Positions 1-11,610 of a stretch of 64,000 bases of DNA are shown one piece after another. The stretch is from Auanema rhodensis (lineage: Eukaryota > Nematoda > Chromadorea > Rhabditida > Rhabditidae), in the NCBI GenBank assembly GCA_964057225.1, contig OZ059900.1, positions 13,221,638-13,285,637 on the forward strand. Reading direction: 5' to 3'. The notes under the pieces are model-generated. The model was given only the letters and a program-made list of their open reading frames with translations, had not been told where the DNA came from and did not search any database. Both the position numbers and the translations under genes were made by a program. Every line of letters begins with the position of its first letter. Position 1 is the first letter of the stretch.

Positions 1-24
1 CAAAACAAATTTGAATATGAACAT

Positions 25-32
25 GACGCGTC
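25..32. other. Conserved 8-bp palindrome GACGCGTC (MluI core)
   Basis: A perfect palindrome with two CpGs, present at this place in nearly all monomers. Departures I saw are few: GACGCTTC at 1125, 52275 and 52556; GAAGCGTC at 18967; GACGAGTC at 38918; GCGTGTTT at 40624; GCGTTTTT at 42631, 42922, 43213 and 44658; GACTCGTC at 56570. Its retention in an AT-rich monomer is notable, but a binding function is not shown. Confidence 0.7.
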
Positions 33-58
33 TTTTACATTATAGTTTGACCGGATAA

Positions 59-78
59 AGCTTTGCATAGCTTTGTAC
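59..78 (+). repeat. Internal decamer AGCTTTGYAT, two copies (short form)
   Basis: Two adjacent decamers, AGCTTTGCAT and AGCTTTGTAC. Short monomers have two copies and long monomers three; this alone explains 281 versus 291 bp. Variants of the extra or first copy include AGTTTTGTAT (for example monomer 1697), AACTTTGTAC (8330, 9203, 13207) and AGTTTTTTAT (16950, 17532). The first copy is AGCTTTGCAT in a subset (1, 282, 1125, 4296, 7467, 11220, 12344, 18114, 20111, 22379). Confidence 0.95.
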
Positions 79-210
79 ACTGATCACATATACGGCGATA
101 GGCTAGAACAGTTCATAAGTTTCCTGAATAGATTTGGTTTAATTACCCAAGTTAGAGGTAGTATCTCAATCTAACCAGAGAACTTCTGAGTTGGAAATAC
201 ATTTTGGAAA

Positions 211-227
211 GCACACCACGAGTGTGC
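211..227. other. Hyphenated dyad GCACAC-N5-GTGTGC
   Basis: A 6-bp inverted repeat around a 5-base centre, present in essentially every monomer. The centre is CACGA, CATGA or CACAA, so nearly all variation falls in the loop and the arms are kept. One copy has an altered arm (GCCCACC at about 55355). Such a dyad could form a short hairpin or bind a dimeric protein; neither is demonstrated. Confidence 0.75.
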
Positions 228-1124
228 AATATTGAAAACTGTCTGTCTTAGTATGATTATATGACACTATAGATGCCAAAGCAAAACAAATTTGAATATG
301 AACATGACGCGTCTTTTACATTATAGTTTGACCGGATAAAGCTTTGCATAGCTTTGTACACTGATCACATATACGGCGATAGGCTAGAACAGTTCATAAG
401 TTTCCTGAATAGATTTGGTTTAATTACCCAAGTTAGAGGTAGTATCTCAATCTAACCAGAGAACTTCTGAGTTGGAAATACATTTTGGAAAGCACACCAC
501 GAGTGTGCAATATTGAAAACTGTCTGTCTTAGTATGATTATATGACACTATAGATGCCAAAGCAAAACAAATTTGAATATGAACATGACGCGTCTTTTAC
601 ATTATAGTTTGACTTGTTAAAGCTTTGTATAGCTTTGTACCCTGATCACATATACGGCGATAGGCTAGAACAGTTCATAAGTTTCCTGAATAGATTTGGT
701 TTAATAACCCAAGTTAGAGGTAGTATCTCAATCTAACCAGAGAACTTCTGAGTTGGAAATACATTTTGGAAAGCACACCATGAGTGTGCAATATTGAAAA
801 CTGTCTGTCTTAGTATGATTATATCACACTATAGATGCCAAAGCAAAACAAATTTGAATATGAACATGACGCGTCTTTTACATTATAGTTTGACCGGATA
901 AAGCTTTGTATAGCTTTGTACACTGATCACATATACGGCGATAGGCTAGAACAGTTCATAAGTTTCCTGAATAGATTTGGTATAATTACCCAAGTTAGAG
1001 GTAGTATCTCAATCTAACCAGAGAACTTCTGAGTTGGAAATACATTTTGGAAAGCACACCACGAGTGTGCAATATTGAAAACTGTCTGTCTTAGTATGAT
1101 TATATGACACTATAGATGATTAAG

Positions 1125-4100
1125 CAATATGAATTTGATCATGAACATGACGCTTCTTTTACATTATAGTTTGACCGGATAAAGCTTTGCATAGCTTTGT
1201 ACACTGATCACATATACGGCGATAGGCTAGAACAGTTCATAAGTTTCCTGAATAGATTTGGTTTAATTACCCAAGTTAGAGGTAGTATCTCAATCTAACC
1301 AGAGAACTTCTGAGTTGGAAATACATTTTGGAAAGCACACCACGAGTGTGCAATATTGAAAACTGTCTGTCTTAGTATGATTATATAACACTACAGATGC
1401 TAAAGCAAAATGAATTTGAATATGAACATGACGCGTCTTTTACATTATAGTTTGACAGGATAAAGCTTTGTATAGCTTTGTATAGCTTTGTACACTGATC
1501 ACATATACGGCGATAGGCTAGAACAGTTCAAAAGTTTCCTGAATAGATTTGGTTTAATTACCCAAGTTAGAGGTAGTATCTCAATCTAACCAGAGAACTT
1601 CTGAGTTGGAAATACATTTTGGAAAGCACACCACGAGTGTGCAATATTGAAAACTGTCTGTCTTAGTATGATTATATGACACTATAGATGATTAAGCAAT
1701 ATGAATTTGATCATGAACATGACGCGTCTTTTACATTATAGTTTGACCGGATAAAGCTTTGTATAGTTTTGTATAGCTTTGTACACTGATCACATATACG
1801 GCGATAGGCTAGAACAGTTCATAAGTTTCCTGAATAGATTTGGTTTAATTACCCAAGTTAGAGGTAGTATCTCAATCTAACCAGAGAACTTCTGAGTTGG
1901 AAATACATTTTGGAAAGCACACCATGAGTGTGCAATATTGAAAACTGTCTGTCTTAATATGATTATATGACACTATAGATGCCAAAGCAAAACAAATTTG
2001 AATATGAACATGACGCGTCTTTTACATTATAGTTTGACCGGATAAAGCTTTGTATAGCTTTGTATAGCTTTGTACACTGATCACATATACGGCGATAGGC
2101 TAGAACAGTTTATAAGTTTCCTGAATAGATTTGGTTTAATAACCCAAGTTAGAGGTAGTATCTCAATCTAACCAGAGAACTTCTGAGTTGGAAATACATT
2201 TTGGAAAGCACACCATGAGTGTGCAATATTGAAAACTGTCTGTCTTAGTATGATTATATCACACTATAGATGCCAAAGCAAAACAAATTTGAATATGAAC
2301 ATGACGCGTCTTTTACATTATAGTTTGACCGGATAAAGCTTTGTATAGCTTTGTACACTGATCACATATACGGCGATAGGCTAGAACAGTTCATAAGTTT
2401 CCTGAATAGATTTGGTATAATTACCCAAGTTAGAGGTAGTATCTCAATCTAACCAGAGAACTTCTGAGTTGGAAATACATTTTGGAAAGCACACCATGAG
2501 TGTGCAATATTGAAAACTGTCTGTCTTAGTATGATTATATCACACTATACATGCCAAAGCAAAACAAATTTGAATATGAACATGACGCGTCTTTTACATT
2601 ATAGTTTGACCGGATAAAGCTTTGTATAGCTTTGTACACTGATCACATATACGGCGATAGGCTAGAACAGTTCAAAAGTTTCCTGAATAGATTTGGTTTA
2701 ATTACCCAAGTTAGAGGTAGTATCTCAATCTAACCAGAGAACTTCTGAGTTGGAAATACATTTTGGAAAGCACACCACGAGTGTGCAATATTGAAAACTG
2801 TCTGTCTTAGTATGATTATATGACACTATAGATGATTAAGCAATATGAATTTGATCATGAACATGACGCGTCTTTTACATTATAGTTTGACCGGATAAAG
2901 CTTTGTATAGTTTTGTATAGCTTTGTACACTGATCACATATACGGCGATAGGCTAGAACAGTTCATAAGTTTCCTGAATAGATTTGGTTCAATTACCCAA
3001 GTTAGAGGTAGTATCTCAATCTAACCAGAGAACTTCTGAGTTGGAAATACATTTTGGAAAGCACACCATGAGTGTGCAATATTGAAAACTGTCTGTCTTA
3101 ATATGATTATATGACACTATAGATGCCAAAGCAAAACAAATTTGAATATGAACATGACGCGTCTTTTACATTATAGTTTGACCGGATAAAGCTTTGTATA
3201 GCTTTGTATAGCTTTGTACACTGATCACATATACGGCGATAGGCTAGAACAGTTTATAAGTTTCCTGAATAGATTTGGTTTAATAACCCAAGTTAGAGGT
3301 AGTATCTCAATCTAACCAGAGAACTTCTGAGTTGGAAATACATTTTGGAAAGCACACCATGAGTGTGCAATATTGAAAACTGTCTGTCTTAGTATGATTA
3401 TATGACACTATAGATGCCAAAGCAAAACAAATTTGAATATGAACATGACGCGTCTTTTACATTATAGTTTGACCGGATAAAGCTTTGTATAGCTTTGTAT
3501 AGCTTTGTACACTGATCACATATTCGGCGATAGGCTAGAACAGTTCATAAGTTTCCTGAATAGATTTGGTTTAATTACCCAAGTTAGAGGTAGTATCTCT
3601 ATCTAACCAGAGAACTTCTGAGTTGGAAATACATTTTGGAAAGCACACCATGAGTGTGCAATATTGAAAACTGTCTGTCTTAGTATGATTATATGACACT
3701 ATAGATGCCAAAGCAAAACAAATTTGAATATGAACATGACGCGTCTTTTACATTATAGTTTGACCGGATAAAGCTTTGTATAGCTTTGTATAGCTTTGTA
3801 CACTGATCACATATTCGGCGATAGGCTAGAACAGTTCATAAGTTTCCTGAATAGATTTGGTTTAATTACCCAAGTTAGAGGTAGTATCTCTATCTAACCA
3901 GAGAACTTCTGAGTTGGAAATACATTTTGGAAAGCACACCATGAGTGTGCAATATTGAAAACTGTCTGTCTTAGTATGATTATATGACAGTATAGATGCC
4001 AAAGCAAAACAAATTTGAATATGAACATGACGCGTCTTTTACATTATAGTTTGACCGGATAAAGCTTTGTATAGCTTTGTATAGCTTTGTACACTGATCA

Positions 4101-4295
4101 CATATACGGCGATAGGCTAGAACAGTTTATAAGTTTCCTGAATAGATTTGGTTTAATTACCCAAGTTAGAGGTAGTATCTCAATCTAACCAGAGAACTTC
4201 TGAGTTGGAAATACATTTTGGAAAGCACACCACGAGTGTGCAATATTGAAAACTGTCTGTCTTAGTATGATTATATGACACTATAGATGCCAAAG
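1125..4295 (+). repeat. 11-monomer higher-order repeat, copy 1 (3171 bp)
   Basis: Monomer starts: 1125, 1406, 1697, 1988, 2279, 2560, 2841, 3132, 3423, 3714, 4005. Lengths are S-L-L-L-S-S-L-L-L-L-L (S 281, L 291), total 3171 bp. Diagnostic order: GCAT decamer with ATAACACTACAG tail; GACAGG with TCAAAAG; GTTTTG decamer; TAATAACCC; GGTATAATT; TCAAAAG; GTTTTG decamer; TAATAACCC; ATTCGG with TCTCTATCT; the same with GACAG tail; TTTATAAG with CACGAG. The next 3171 bp repeats this order. The first three monomers differ most from copy 2 (head CAATATGAATTTGATCATG and GACGCTTC at 1125). Confidence 0.93.
1464..1493 (+). repeat. Internal decamer, three copies (long form)
   Basis: This is the first long monomer in the window (M6, 1406-1696, 291 bp). 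Its decamers read AGCTTTGTAT, AGCTTTGTAT, AGCTTTGTAC. M6 is also marked by GACAGGATAAA instead of GACCGGATAAA and by TTCAAAAG instead of TTCATAAG. Confidence 0.95.
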
Positions 4296-7200
4296 CAAAA
4301 CAAATTTGAATATGAACATGACGCGTCTTTTACATTATAGTTTGACCGGATAAAGCTTTGCATAGCTTTGTACACTGATCACATATACGGCGATAGGCTA
4401 GAACAGTTCATAAGTTTCCTGAATAGATTTGGTTTAATTACCCAAGTTAGAGGTAGTATCTCAATCTAACCAGAGAACTTCTGAGTTGGAAATACATTTT
4501 GGAAAGCACACCACGAGTGTGCAATATTGAAAACTGTCTGTCTTAGTATGATTATATAACACTACAGATGCTAAAGCAAAATGAATTCGAATATGAACAT
4601 GACGCGTCTTTTACATTATAGTTTGACAGGATAAAGCTTTGTATAGCTTTGTATAGCTTTGTACACTGATCACATATACGGCGATAGGCTAGAACAGTTC
4701 AAAAGTTTCCTGAATAGATTTGGTTTAATTACCCAAGTTAGAGGTAGTATCTCAATCTAACCAGAGAACTTCTGAGTTGGAAATACATTTTGGAAAGCAC
4801 ACCACGAGTGTGCAATATTGAAAACTGTCTGTCTTAGTATGATTATATGACACTATAGATGATTAAGCAATATGAATTTGATCATGAACATGACGCGTCT
4901 TTTACATTATAGTTTGACCGGATGAAGCTTTGTATAGTTTTGTATAGCTTTGTACACTGATCACATATACGGCGATAGGCTAGAACAGTTCATAAGTTTC
5001 CTGAATAGATTTGGTTTAATTACCCAAGTTAGAGGTAGTATCTCAATCTAACCAGAGAACTTCTGAGTTGGAAATACATTTTGGAAAGCACACCACGAGT
5101 GTGCAATATTGAAAACTGTCTGTCTTAGTATGATTATATCACACTATAGATGCCAAAGCAAAACAAATTTGAATATGAACATGACGCGTCTTTTACATTA
5201 TAGTTTGACCGGATAAAGCTTTGTATAGCTTTGTATAGCTTTGTACACTGATCACATATACGGCGATAGGCTAGAACAGTTTATAAGTTTCCTGAATAGA
5301 TTTGGTTTAATAACCCAAGTTAGAGGTAGTATCTCAATCTAACCAGAGAACTTCTGAGTTGGAAATACATTTTGGAAAGCACACCATGAGTGTGCAATAT
5401 TGAAAACTGTCTGTCTTAGTATGATTATATCACACTATAGATGCCAAAGCAAAACAAATTTGAATATGAACATGACGCGTCTTTTACATTATAGTTTGAC
5501 CGGATAAAGCTTTGTATAGCTTTGTACACTGATCACATATACGGCGATAGGCTAGAACAGTTCATAAGTTTCCTGAATAGATTTGGTATAATTACCCAAG
5601 TTAGAGGTAGTATCTCAATCTAACCAGAGAACTTCTGAGTTGGAAATACATTTTGGAAAGCACACCATGAGTGTGCAATATTGAAAACTGTCTGTCTTAG
5701 TATGATTATATCACACTATACATGCCAAAGCAAAACAAATTTGAATATGAACATGACGCGTCTTTTACATTATAGTTTGACCGGATAAAGCTTTGTATAG
5801 CTTTGTACACTGATCACATATACGGCGATAGGCTAGAACAGTTCAAAAGTTTCCTGAATAGATTTGGTTTAATTACCCAAGTTAGAGGTAGTATCTCAAT
5901 CTAACCAGAGAACTTCTGAGTTGGAAATACATTTTGGAAAGCACACCACGAGTGTGCAATATTGAAAACTGTCTGTCTTAGTATGATTATATGACACTAT
6001 AGATGATTAAGCAATATGAATTTGATCATGAACATGACGCGTCTTTTACATTATAGTTTGACCGGATAAAGCTTTGTATAGTTTTGTATAGCTTTGTACA
6101 CTGATCACATATACGGCGATAGGCTAGAACAGTTTATAAGTTTCCTGAATAGATTTGGTTTAATTACCCAAGTTAGAGGTAGTATCTCAATCTAACCAGA
6201 GAACTTCTGAGTTGGAAATACATTTTGGAAAGCACACCATGAGTGTGCAATATTGAAAACTGTCTGTCTTAATATGATTATATGACACTATAGATGCCAA
6301 AGCAAAACAAATTTGAATATGAACATGACGCGTCTTTTACATTATAGTTTGACCGGATAAAGCTTTGTATAGCTTTGTATAGCTTTGTACACTGATCACA
6401 TATACGGCGATAGGCTAGAACAGTTTATAAGTTTCCTGAATAGATTTGGTTTAATAACCCAAGTTAGAGGTAGTATCTCAATCTAACCAGAGAACTTCTG
6501 AGTTGGAAATACATTTTGGAAAGCACACCATGAGTGTGCAATATTGAAAACTGTCTGTCTTAGTATGATTATATGACACTATAGATGCCAAAGCAAAACA
6601 AATTTGAATATGAACATGACGCGTCTTTTACATTATAGTTTGACCGGATAAAGCTTTGTATAGCTTTGTATAGCTTTGTACACTGATCACATATTCGGCG
6701 ATAGGCTAGAACAGTTCATAAGTTTCCTGAATAGATTTGGTTTAATTACCCAAGTTAGAGGTAGTATCTCTATCTAACCAGAGAACTTCTGAGTTGGAAA
6801 TACATTTTGGAAAGCACACCATGAGTGTGCAATATTGAAAACTGTCTGTCTTAGTATGATTATATGACACTATAGATGCCAAAGCAAAACAAATTTGAAT
6901 ATGAACATGACGCGTCTTTTACATTATAGTTTGACCGGATAAAGCTTTGTATAGCTTTGTATAGCTTTGTACACTGATCACATATTCGGCGATAGGCTAG
7001 AACAGTTCATAAGTTTCCTGAATAGATTTGGTTTAATTACCCAAGTTAGAGGTAGTATCTCTATCTAACCAGAGAACTTCTGAGTTGGAAATACATTTTG
7101 GAAAGCACACCATGAGTGTGCAATATTGAAAACTGTCTGTCTTAGTATGATTATATGACAGTATAGATGCCAAAGCAAAACAAATTTGAATATGAACATG

Positions 7201-7466
7201 ACGCGTCTTTTACATTATAGTTTGACCGGATAAAGCTTTGTATAGCTTTGTATAGCTTTGTACACTGATCACATATACGGCGATAGGCTAGAACAGTTTA
7301 TAAGTTTCCTGAATAGATTTGGTTTAATTACCCAAGTTAGAGGTAGTATCTCAATCTAACCAGAGAACTTCTGAGTTGGAAATACATTTTGGAAAGCACA
7401 CCACGAGTGTGCAATATTGAAAACTGTCTGTCTTAGTATGATTATATGACACTATAGATGCCAAAG
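4296..7466 (+). repeat. 11-monomer higher-order repeat, copy 2 (3171 bp)
   Basis: Monomer starts: 4296, 4577, 4868, 5159, 5450, 5731, 6012, 6303, 6594, 6885, 7176. Length order and diagnostic variants match copy 1, offset by exactly 3171 bp. Between 1988-4295 and 5159-7466 I noticed only two substitutions, both in the seventh monomer (GGTTCAATT in copy 1; TTTATAAG in copy 2). The third monomer is less similar: copy 2 has GGATGAAG, CACGAG and a TCACAC tail. The duplication therefore looks recent. Confidence 0.93.
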
Positions 7467-10400
7467 CAAAACAAATTTGAATATGAACATGACGCGTCTT
7501 TTACATTATAGTTTGACCGGATAAAGCTTTGCATAGCTTTGTACACTGATCACATATACGGCGATAGGCTAGAACAGTTCATAAGTTTCCTGAATAGATT
7601 TGGTTTAATTACCCAAGTTAGAGGTAGTATCTCAATCTAACCAGAGAACTTCTGAGTTGGAAATACATTTTGGAAAGCACACCACGAGTGTGCAATATTG
7701 AAAACTGTCTGTCTTAGTATGATTATATAACACTACAGATGCTAAAGCAAAATGAATTCGAATATGAACATGACGCGTCTTTTACATTATAGTTTGACAG
7801 GATAAAGCTTTGTATAGCTTTGTATAGCTTTGTACACTGATCACATATACGGCGATAGGCTAGAACAGTTCAAAAGTTTCCTGAATAGATTTGGTTTAAT
7901 TACCCAAGTTAGAGGTAGTATCTCAATCTAACCAGAGAACTTCTGAGTTGGAAATACATTTTGGAAAGCACACCACGAGTGTGCAATATTGAAAACTGTC
8001 TGTCTTAGTATGATTATATGACACTATAGATGATTAAGCAATATGAATTTGATCATGAACATGACGCGTCTTTTACATTATAGTTTGACCGGATAAAGCT
8101 TTGTATAGTTTTGTATAGCTTTGTACACTGATCACATATACGGCGATAGGCTAGAACAGTTCATAAGTTTCCTGAATAGATTTGGTTTAATTACCCAAGT
8201 TAGAGGTAGTATCTCAATCTAACCAGAGAACTTCTGAGTTGGAAATACATTTTGGAAAGCACACCATGAGTGTGCAATATTGAAAACTGTCTGTCTTAAT
8301 ATGATTATATGACACTATAGATGCCAAAGCAAAACAAATTTGAATATGAACATGACGCGTCTTTTAAATTATAGTTTCACCGGATAAAGCTTTGTATAGT
8401 TTTGTATAACTTTGTACACTGATCACATATACGGCGATAGGCTAGAACAGTTCATAAGTTTTCTGAATAGATTTGGTTTAATTACCCAAGTTAGAGGTAG
8501 TATCTCAATCTAACCAGAGAACTTCTGAGTTGGAAATACATTTTGGAAAGCACACCATGAGTGTGCAATATTGAAAACTGTCTGTCTTAATATGATTATA
8601 TGACACTATAGATGCCAAAGCAAAACAAATTTGAATATGAACATGACGCGTCTTTTACATTATAGTTTGACCGGATAAAGCTTTGTATAGCTTTGTATAG
8701 CTTTGTACACTGATCACATATACGGCGATAGGCTAGAACAGTTTATAAGTTTCCTGAATAGATTTGGTTTAATTACCCAAGTTAGAGGTAGTATCTCAAT
8801 CTAACCAGAGAACTTCTGAGTTGGAAATACATTTTGGAAAGCACACCACGAGTGTGCAATATTGAAAACTGTCTGTCTTAGTATGATTATATGACACTAT
8901 AGATGATTAAGCAATATGAATTTGATCATGAACATGACGCGTCTTTTACATTATAGTTTGACCGGATAAAGCTTTGTATAGTTTTGTATAGCTTTGTACA
9001 CTGATCACATATACGGCGATAGGCTAGAACAGTTCATAAGTTTCCTGAATAGATTTGGTTTAATTACCCAAGTTAGAAGTAGTATCTCAATCTAACCAGA
9101 GAACTTCTGAGTTGGAAATACATTTTGGAAAGCACACCATGAGTGTGCAATATTGAAAACTGTCTGTCTTAATATGATTATATGACACTATAGATGCCAA
9201 AGCAAAACAAATTTGAATATGAACATGACGCGTCTTTTACATTATAGTTTCACCGGATAAAGCTTTGTATAGTTTTGTATAACTTTGTACACTGATCACA
9301 TATACGGCGATAGGCTAGAACAGTTCATAAGTTTTCTGAATAGATTTGGTTTAATTACCCAAGTTAGAGGTAGTATCTCAATCTAACCAGAGAACTTCTG
9401 AGTTGGAAATACATTTTGGAAAGCACACCATGAGTGTGCAATATTGAAAACTGTCTGTCTTAATATGATTATATGACACTATAGATGCCAAAGCAAAACA
9501 AATTTGAATATGAACATGACGCGTCTTTTACATTATAGTTTGACCGGATAAAGCTTTGTATAGCTTTGTATAGCTTTGTACACTGATCACATATACGGCG
9601 ATAGGCTAGAACAGTTTATAAGTTTCCTGAATAGATTTGGTTTAATAACCCAAGTTAGAGGTAGTATCTCAATCTAACCAGAGAACTTCTGAGTTGGAAA
9701 TACATTTTGGAAAGCACACCATGAGTGTGCAATATTGAAAACTGTCTGTCTTAGTATGATTATATCACACTATACATGCCAAAGCAAAACAAATTTGAAT
9801 ATGAACATGACGCGTCTTTTACATTATAGTTTGACCGGATAAAGCTTTGTATAGCTTTGTACACTGATCACATATTCGGCGATAGGCTAGAACAGTTCAT
9901 AAGTTTCCTGAATAGATTTGGTTTAATTACCCAAGTTAGAGGTAGTATCTCTATCTAACCAGAGAACTTCTGAGTTGGAAATACATTTTGGAAAGCACAC
10001 CATGAGTGTGCAATATTGAAAACTGTCTGTCTTAGTATGATTATATGACACTATAGATGCCAAAGCAATACGAATTTGAATATGAACATGACGCGTCTTT
10101 TACATTATAGTTTGACCGGATAAAGCTTTGTATAGCTTTGTACACTGATCACATATTCGGCGATAGGCTAGAACAGTTCATAAGTTTCCTGAATAGATTT
10201 GGTTTCATTACCCAAGTTAGAGGTAGTATCTCTATCTAACCAAAGAACTTCTGAGTTGGAAATACATTTTGGAAAGCACACCATGAGTGTGCAATATTGA
10301 AAACTGTCTGTCTTAGTATGATTATATGACACTATAGATGCCAAAGCGAAACAATTTTGAATATGAACATGACGCGTCTTTTACATTATAGTTTGACCGG

Positions 10401-10637
10401 ATAAAGCTTTGTATAGCTTTGTATAGCTTTGTACACTGATCACATATTCGGCGATAGGCTAGAACAGTTCATAAGTTTCCTGAATAGATTTGGTTTAATT
10501 ACCCAAGTTAGAGGTAGTATCTCTATCTAACCAGAGAACTTCTGAGTTGGAAATACATTTTGGAAAGCACACCATGAGTGTGCAATATTGAAAACTGTCT
10601 GTCTTAGTATGATTATATGACAGTATAGATGCCAAAG
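7467..10637 (+). repeat. Third 3171 bp span: HOR start, then divergent monomers
   Basis: Monomer starts: 7467, 7748, 8039, 8330, 8621, 8912, 9203, 9494, 9785, 10066, 10347. The first three match HOR positions 1-3 (7748 shares GAATTCG with 4577). After that the order differs: 8330 and 9203 carry TTTCACCGG with the AACTTTG decamer and TTTTCTG; 9785 and 10066 are ATTCGG short monomers; 10347 begins CGAAACAATTTTG and ends with GACAG. The pair 8039-8620 recurs at 8912-9493 (873 bp away). The span still holds eight long and three short monomers and again totals 3171 bp, though with a different S/L order. Confidence 0.85.
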
Positions 10638-11598
10638 CAAAACAAATTTGAATATGAACATGACGCGTCTTTTACATTATAGTTTGACCGGATAAAGCTT
10701 TGTATAGCTTTGTATAGCTTTGTACACTGATCACATATACGGCGATAGGCTAAAACAGTTCATAAGTTTCCTGAATAGATTTGGTTTAATTACCTAAGTT
10801 AGAGGTAGTATCTCTATCTAACCAGAGAACTTCTGAGTTGGAAATACATTTTGGAAAGCACACCATGAGTGTGCAATATTGAAAACTGTCTGTCTTAGTA
10901 TGATTATATGACACTATAGATGCCAAAGCAAAACAAATTTGAATATGAACATGACGCGTCTTTTACATTATAGTTTCACCGGATAAAGCTTTGTATAGTT
11001 TTGTATAGCTTTGTACACTGATCACATATACGGCGATAGGCTAGAACAGTTCATAAGTTTCCTGAATAGATTTGGTTTAATTACCCAAGTTAGAGGTAGT
11101 ATCTCAATCTAACCAGAGAACTTCTGAGTTGGAAATACATTTTGGAAAGCACACCACGAGTGTGCAATATTGAAAACTGTCTGTCTTAGTATGATTATAT
11201 GACACTATAGATGCCAAAGCAAAACAAATTTGAATATGAACATGACGCGTCTTTTACATTATAGTTTGACCGGATAAAGCTTTGCATAGCTTTGTACACT
11301 GATCACATATACGGCGATAGGCTAGAACAGTTCATAAGTTTCCTGAATAGATTTGGTTTAATTACCCAAGTTAGAGGTAGTATCTCAATCTAACCAGAGA
11401 ACTTCTGAGTTGGAAATACATTTTGGAAAGCACACCACGAGTGTGCAATATTGAAAACTGTCTGTCTTAGTATGATTATATGACACTATAGATGCCAAAG
11501 CAAAACAAATTTGAATATGAACATGACGCGTCTTTTACATTATAGTTTGACCGGATAAAGCTTTGTATAGCTTTGTACACTGATCACATATTCGGCGA

Positions 11599-11610
11599 TA
11601 TTCTAGAATA
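11599..11610. other. 12-bp perfect palindrome TATTCTAGAATA, first copy
   Basis: In monomer 11501 the usual GATAGGCTAGAACAG is changed to GATATTCTAGAATAG, which creates a perfect 12-bp palindrome with an XbaI core. The same monomers also carry AGAGATAGT, GTCTAGGTATG and GACCCTATAG, so this is a defined subtype. Confidence 0.85.

Larger units (their letters stand above)
1..281 (+). repeat. Reference monomer M1 (281 bp, short type)
   Basis: Used here as the coordinate frame for all monomers. Landmarks: variable head 1-20; 8-bp palindrome GACGCGTC 25-32; subtype-diagnostic site 48-60 (TTGACCGGATAAA); AAAGCTTT palindrome, containing a HindIII site, 57-64; two decamers 59-78; TGATCA palindrome 81-86; diagnostic site 90-98 (ATACGGCGA); diagnostic TCATAAG 113-119; near-invariant stretch from about 146 to 210; hyphenated dyad 211-227; diagnostic tail 262-281. 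M1 carries AGCTTTGCAT as its first decamer and CACGAG at 217-222. M2 (282-562) has the same diagnostic states. The monomer start is arbitrary, because the true ends of a tandem unit cannot be defined from sequence. Confidence 0.95.
1..1124 (+). repeat. Array block M1-M4, left edge
   Basis: Monomers start at 1, 282, 563 and 844, all 281 bp. M1 and M2 share diagnostic states (GCAT decamer, CACGAG). M3 has GACTTGTTAAAG with TACCCTG, TAATAACCC and a TCACAC tail. M4 has GGTATAATTACC and ends in GATGATTAAG. The series M3-M4-M5-M6 recurs at 11782-12915 (M42-M45) with matching diagnostic variants, which shows a segmental duplication about 11.2 kb apart. Confidence 0.9.

Noticed and set aside
38-60. 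TATA-type or bacterial-like promoter (CATTATAGTTTGAC)
   Set aside because: TATAG and TTGAC-like words are expected by chance in AT-rich DNA. Their order and spacing do not fit a promoter, and there is no gene to serve.
184-210. CENP-B box
   Set aside because: CTGAGTTGGAAATACATT shares the TTGGAAA core with the mammalian CENP-B box but lacks the required CG-containing flanks, so I do not call it.
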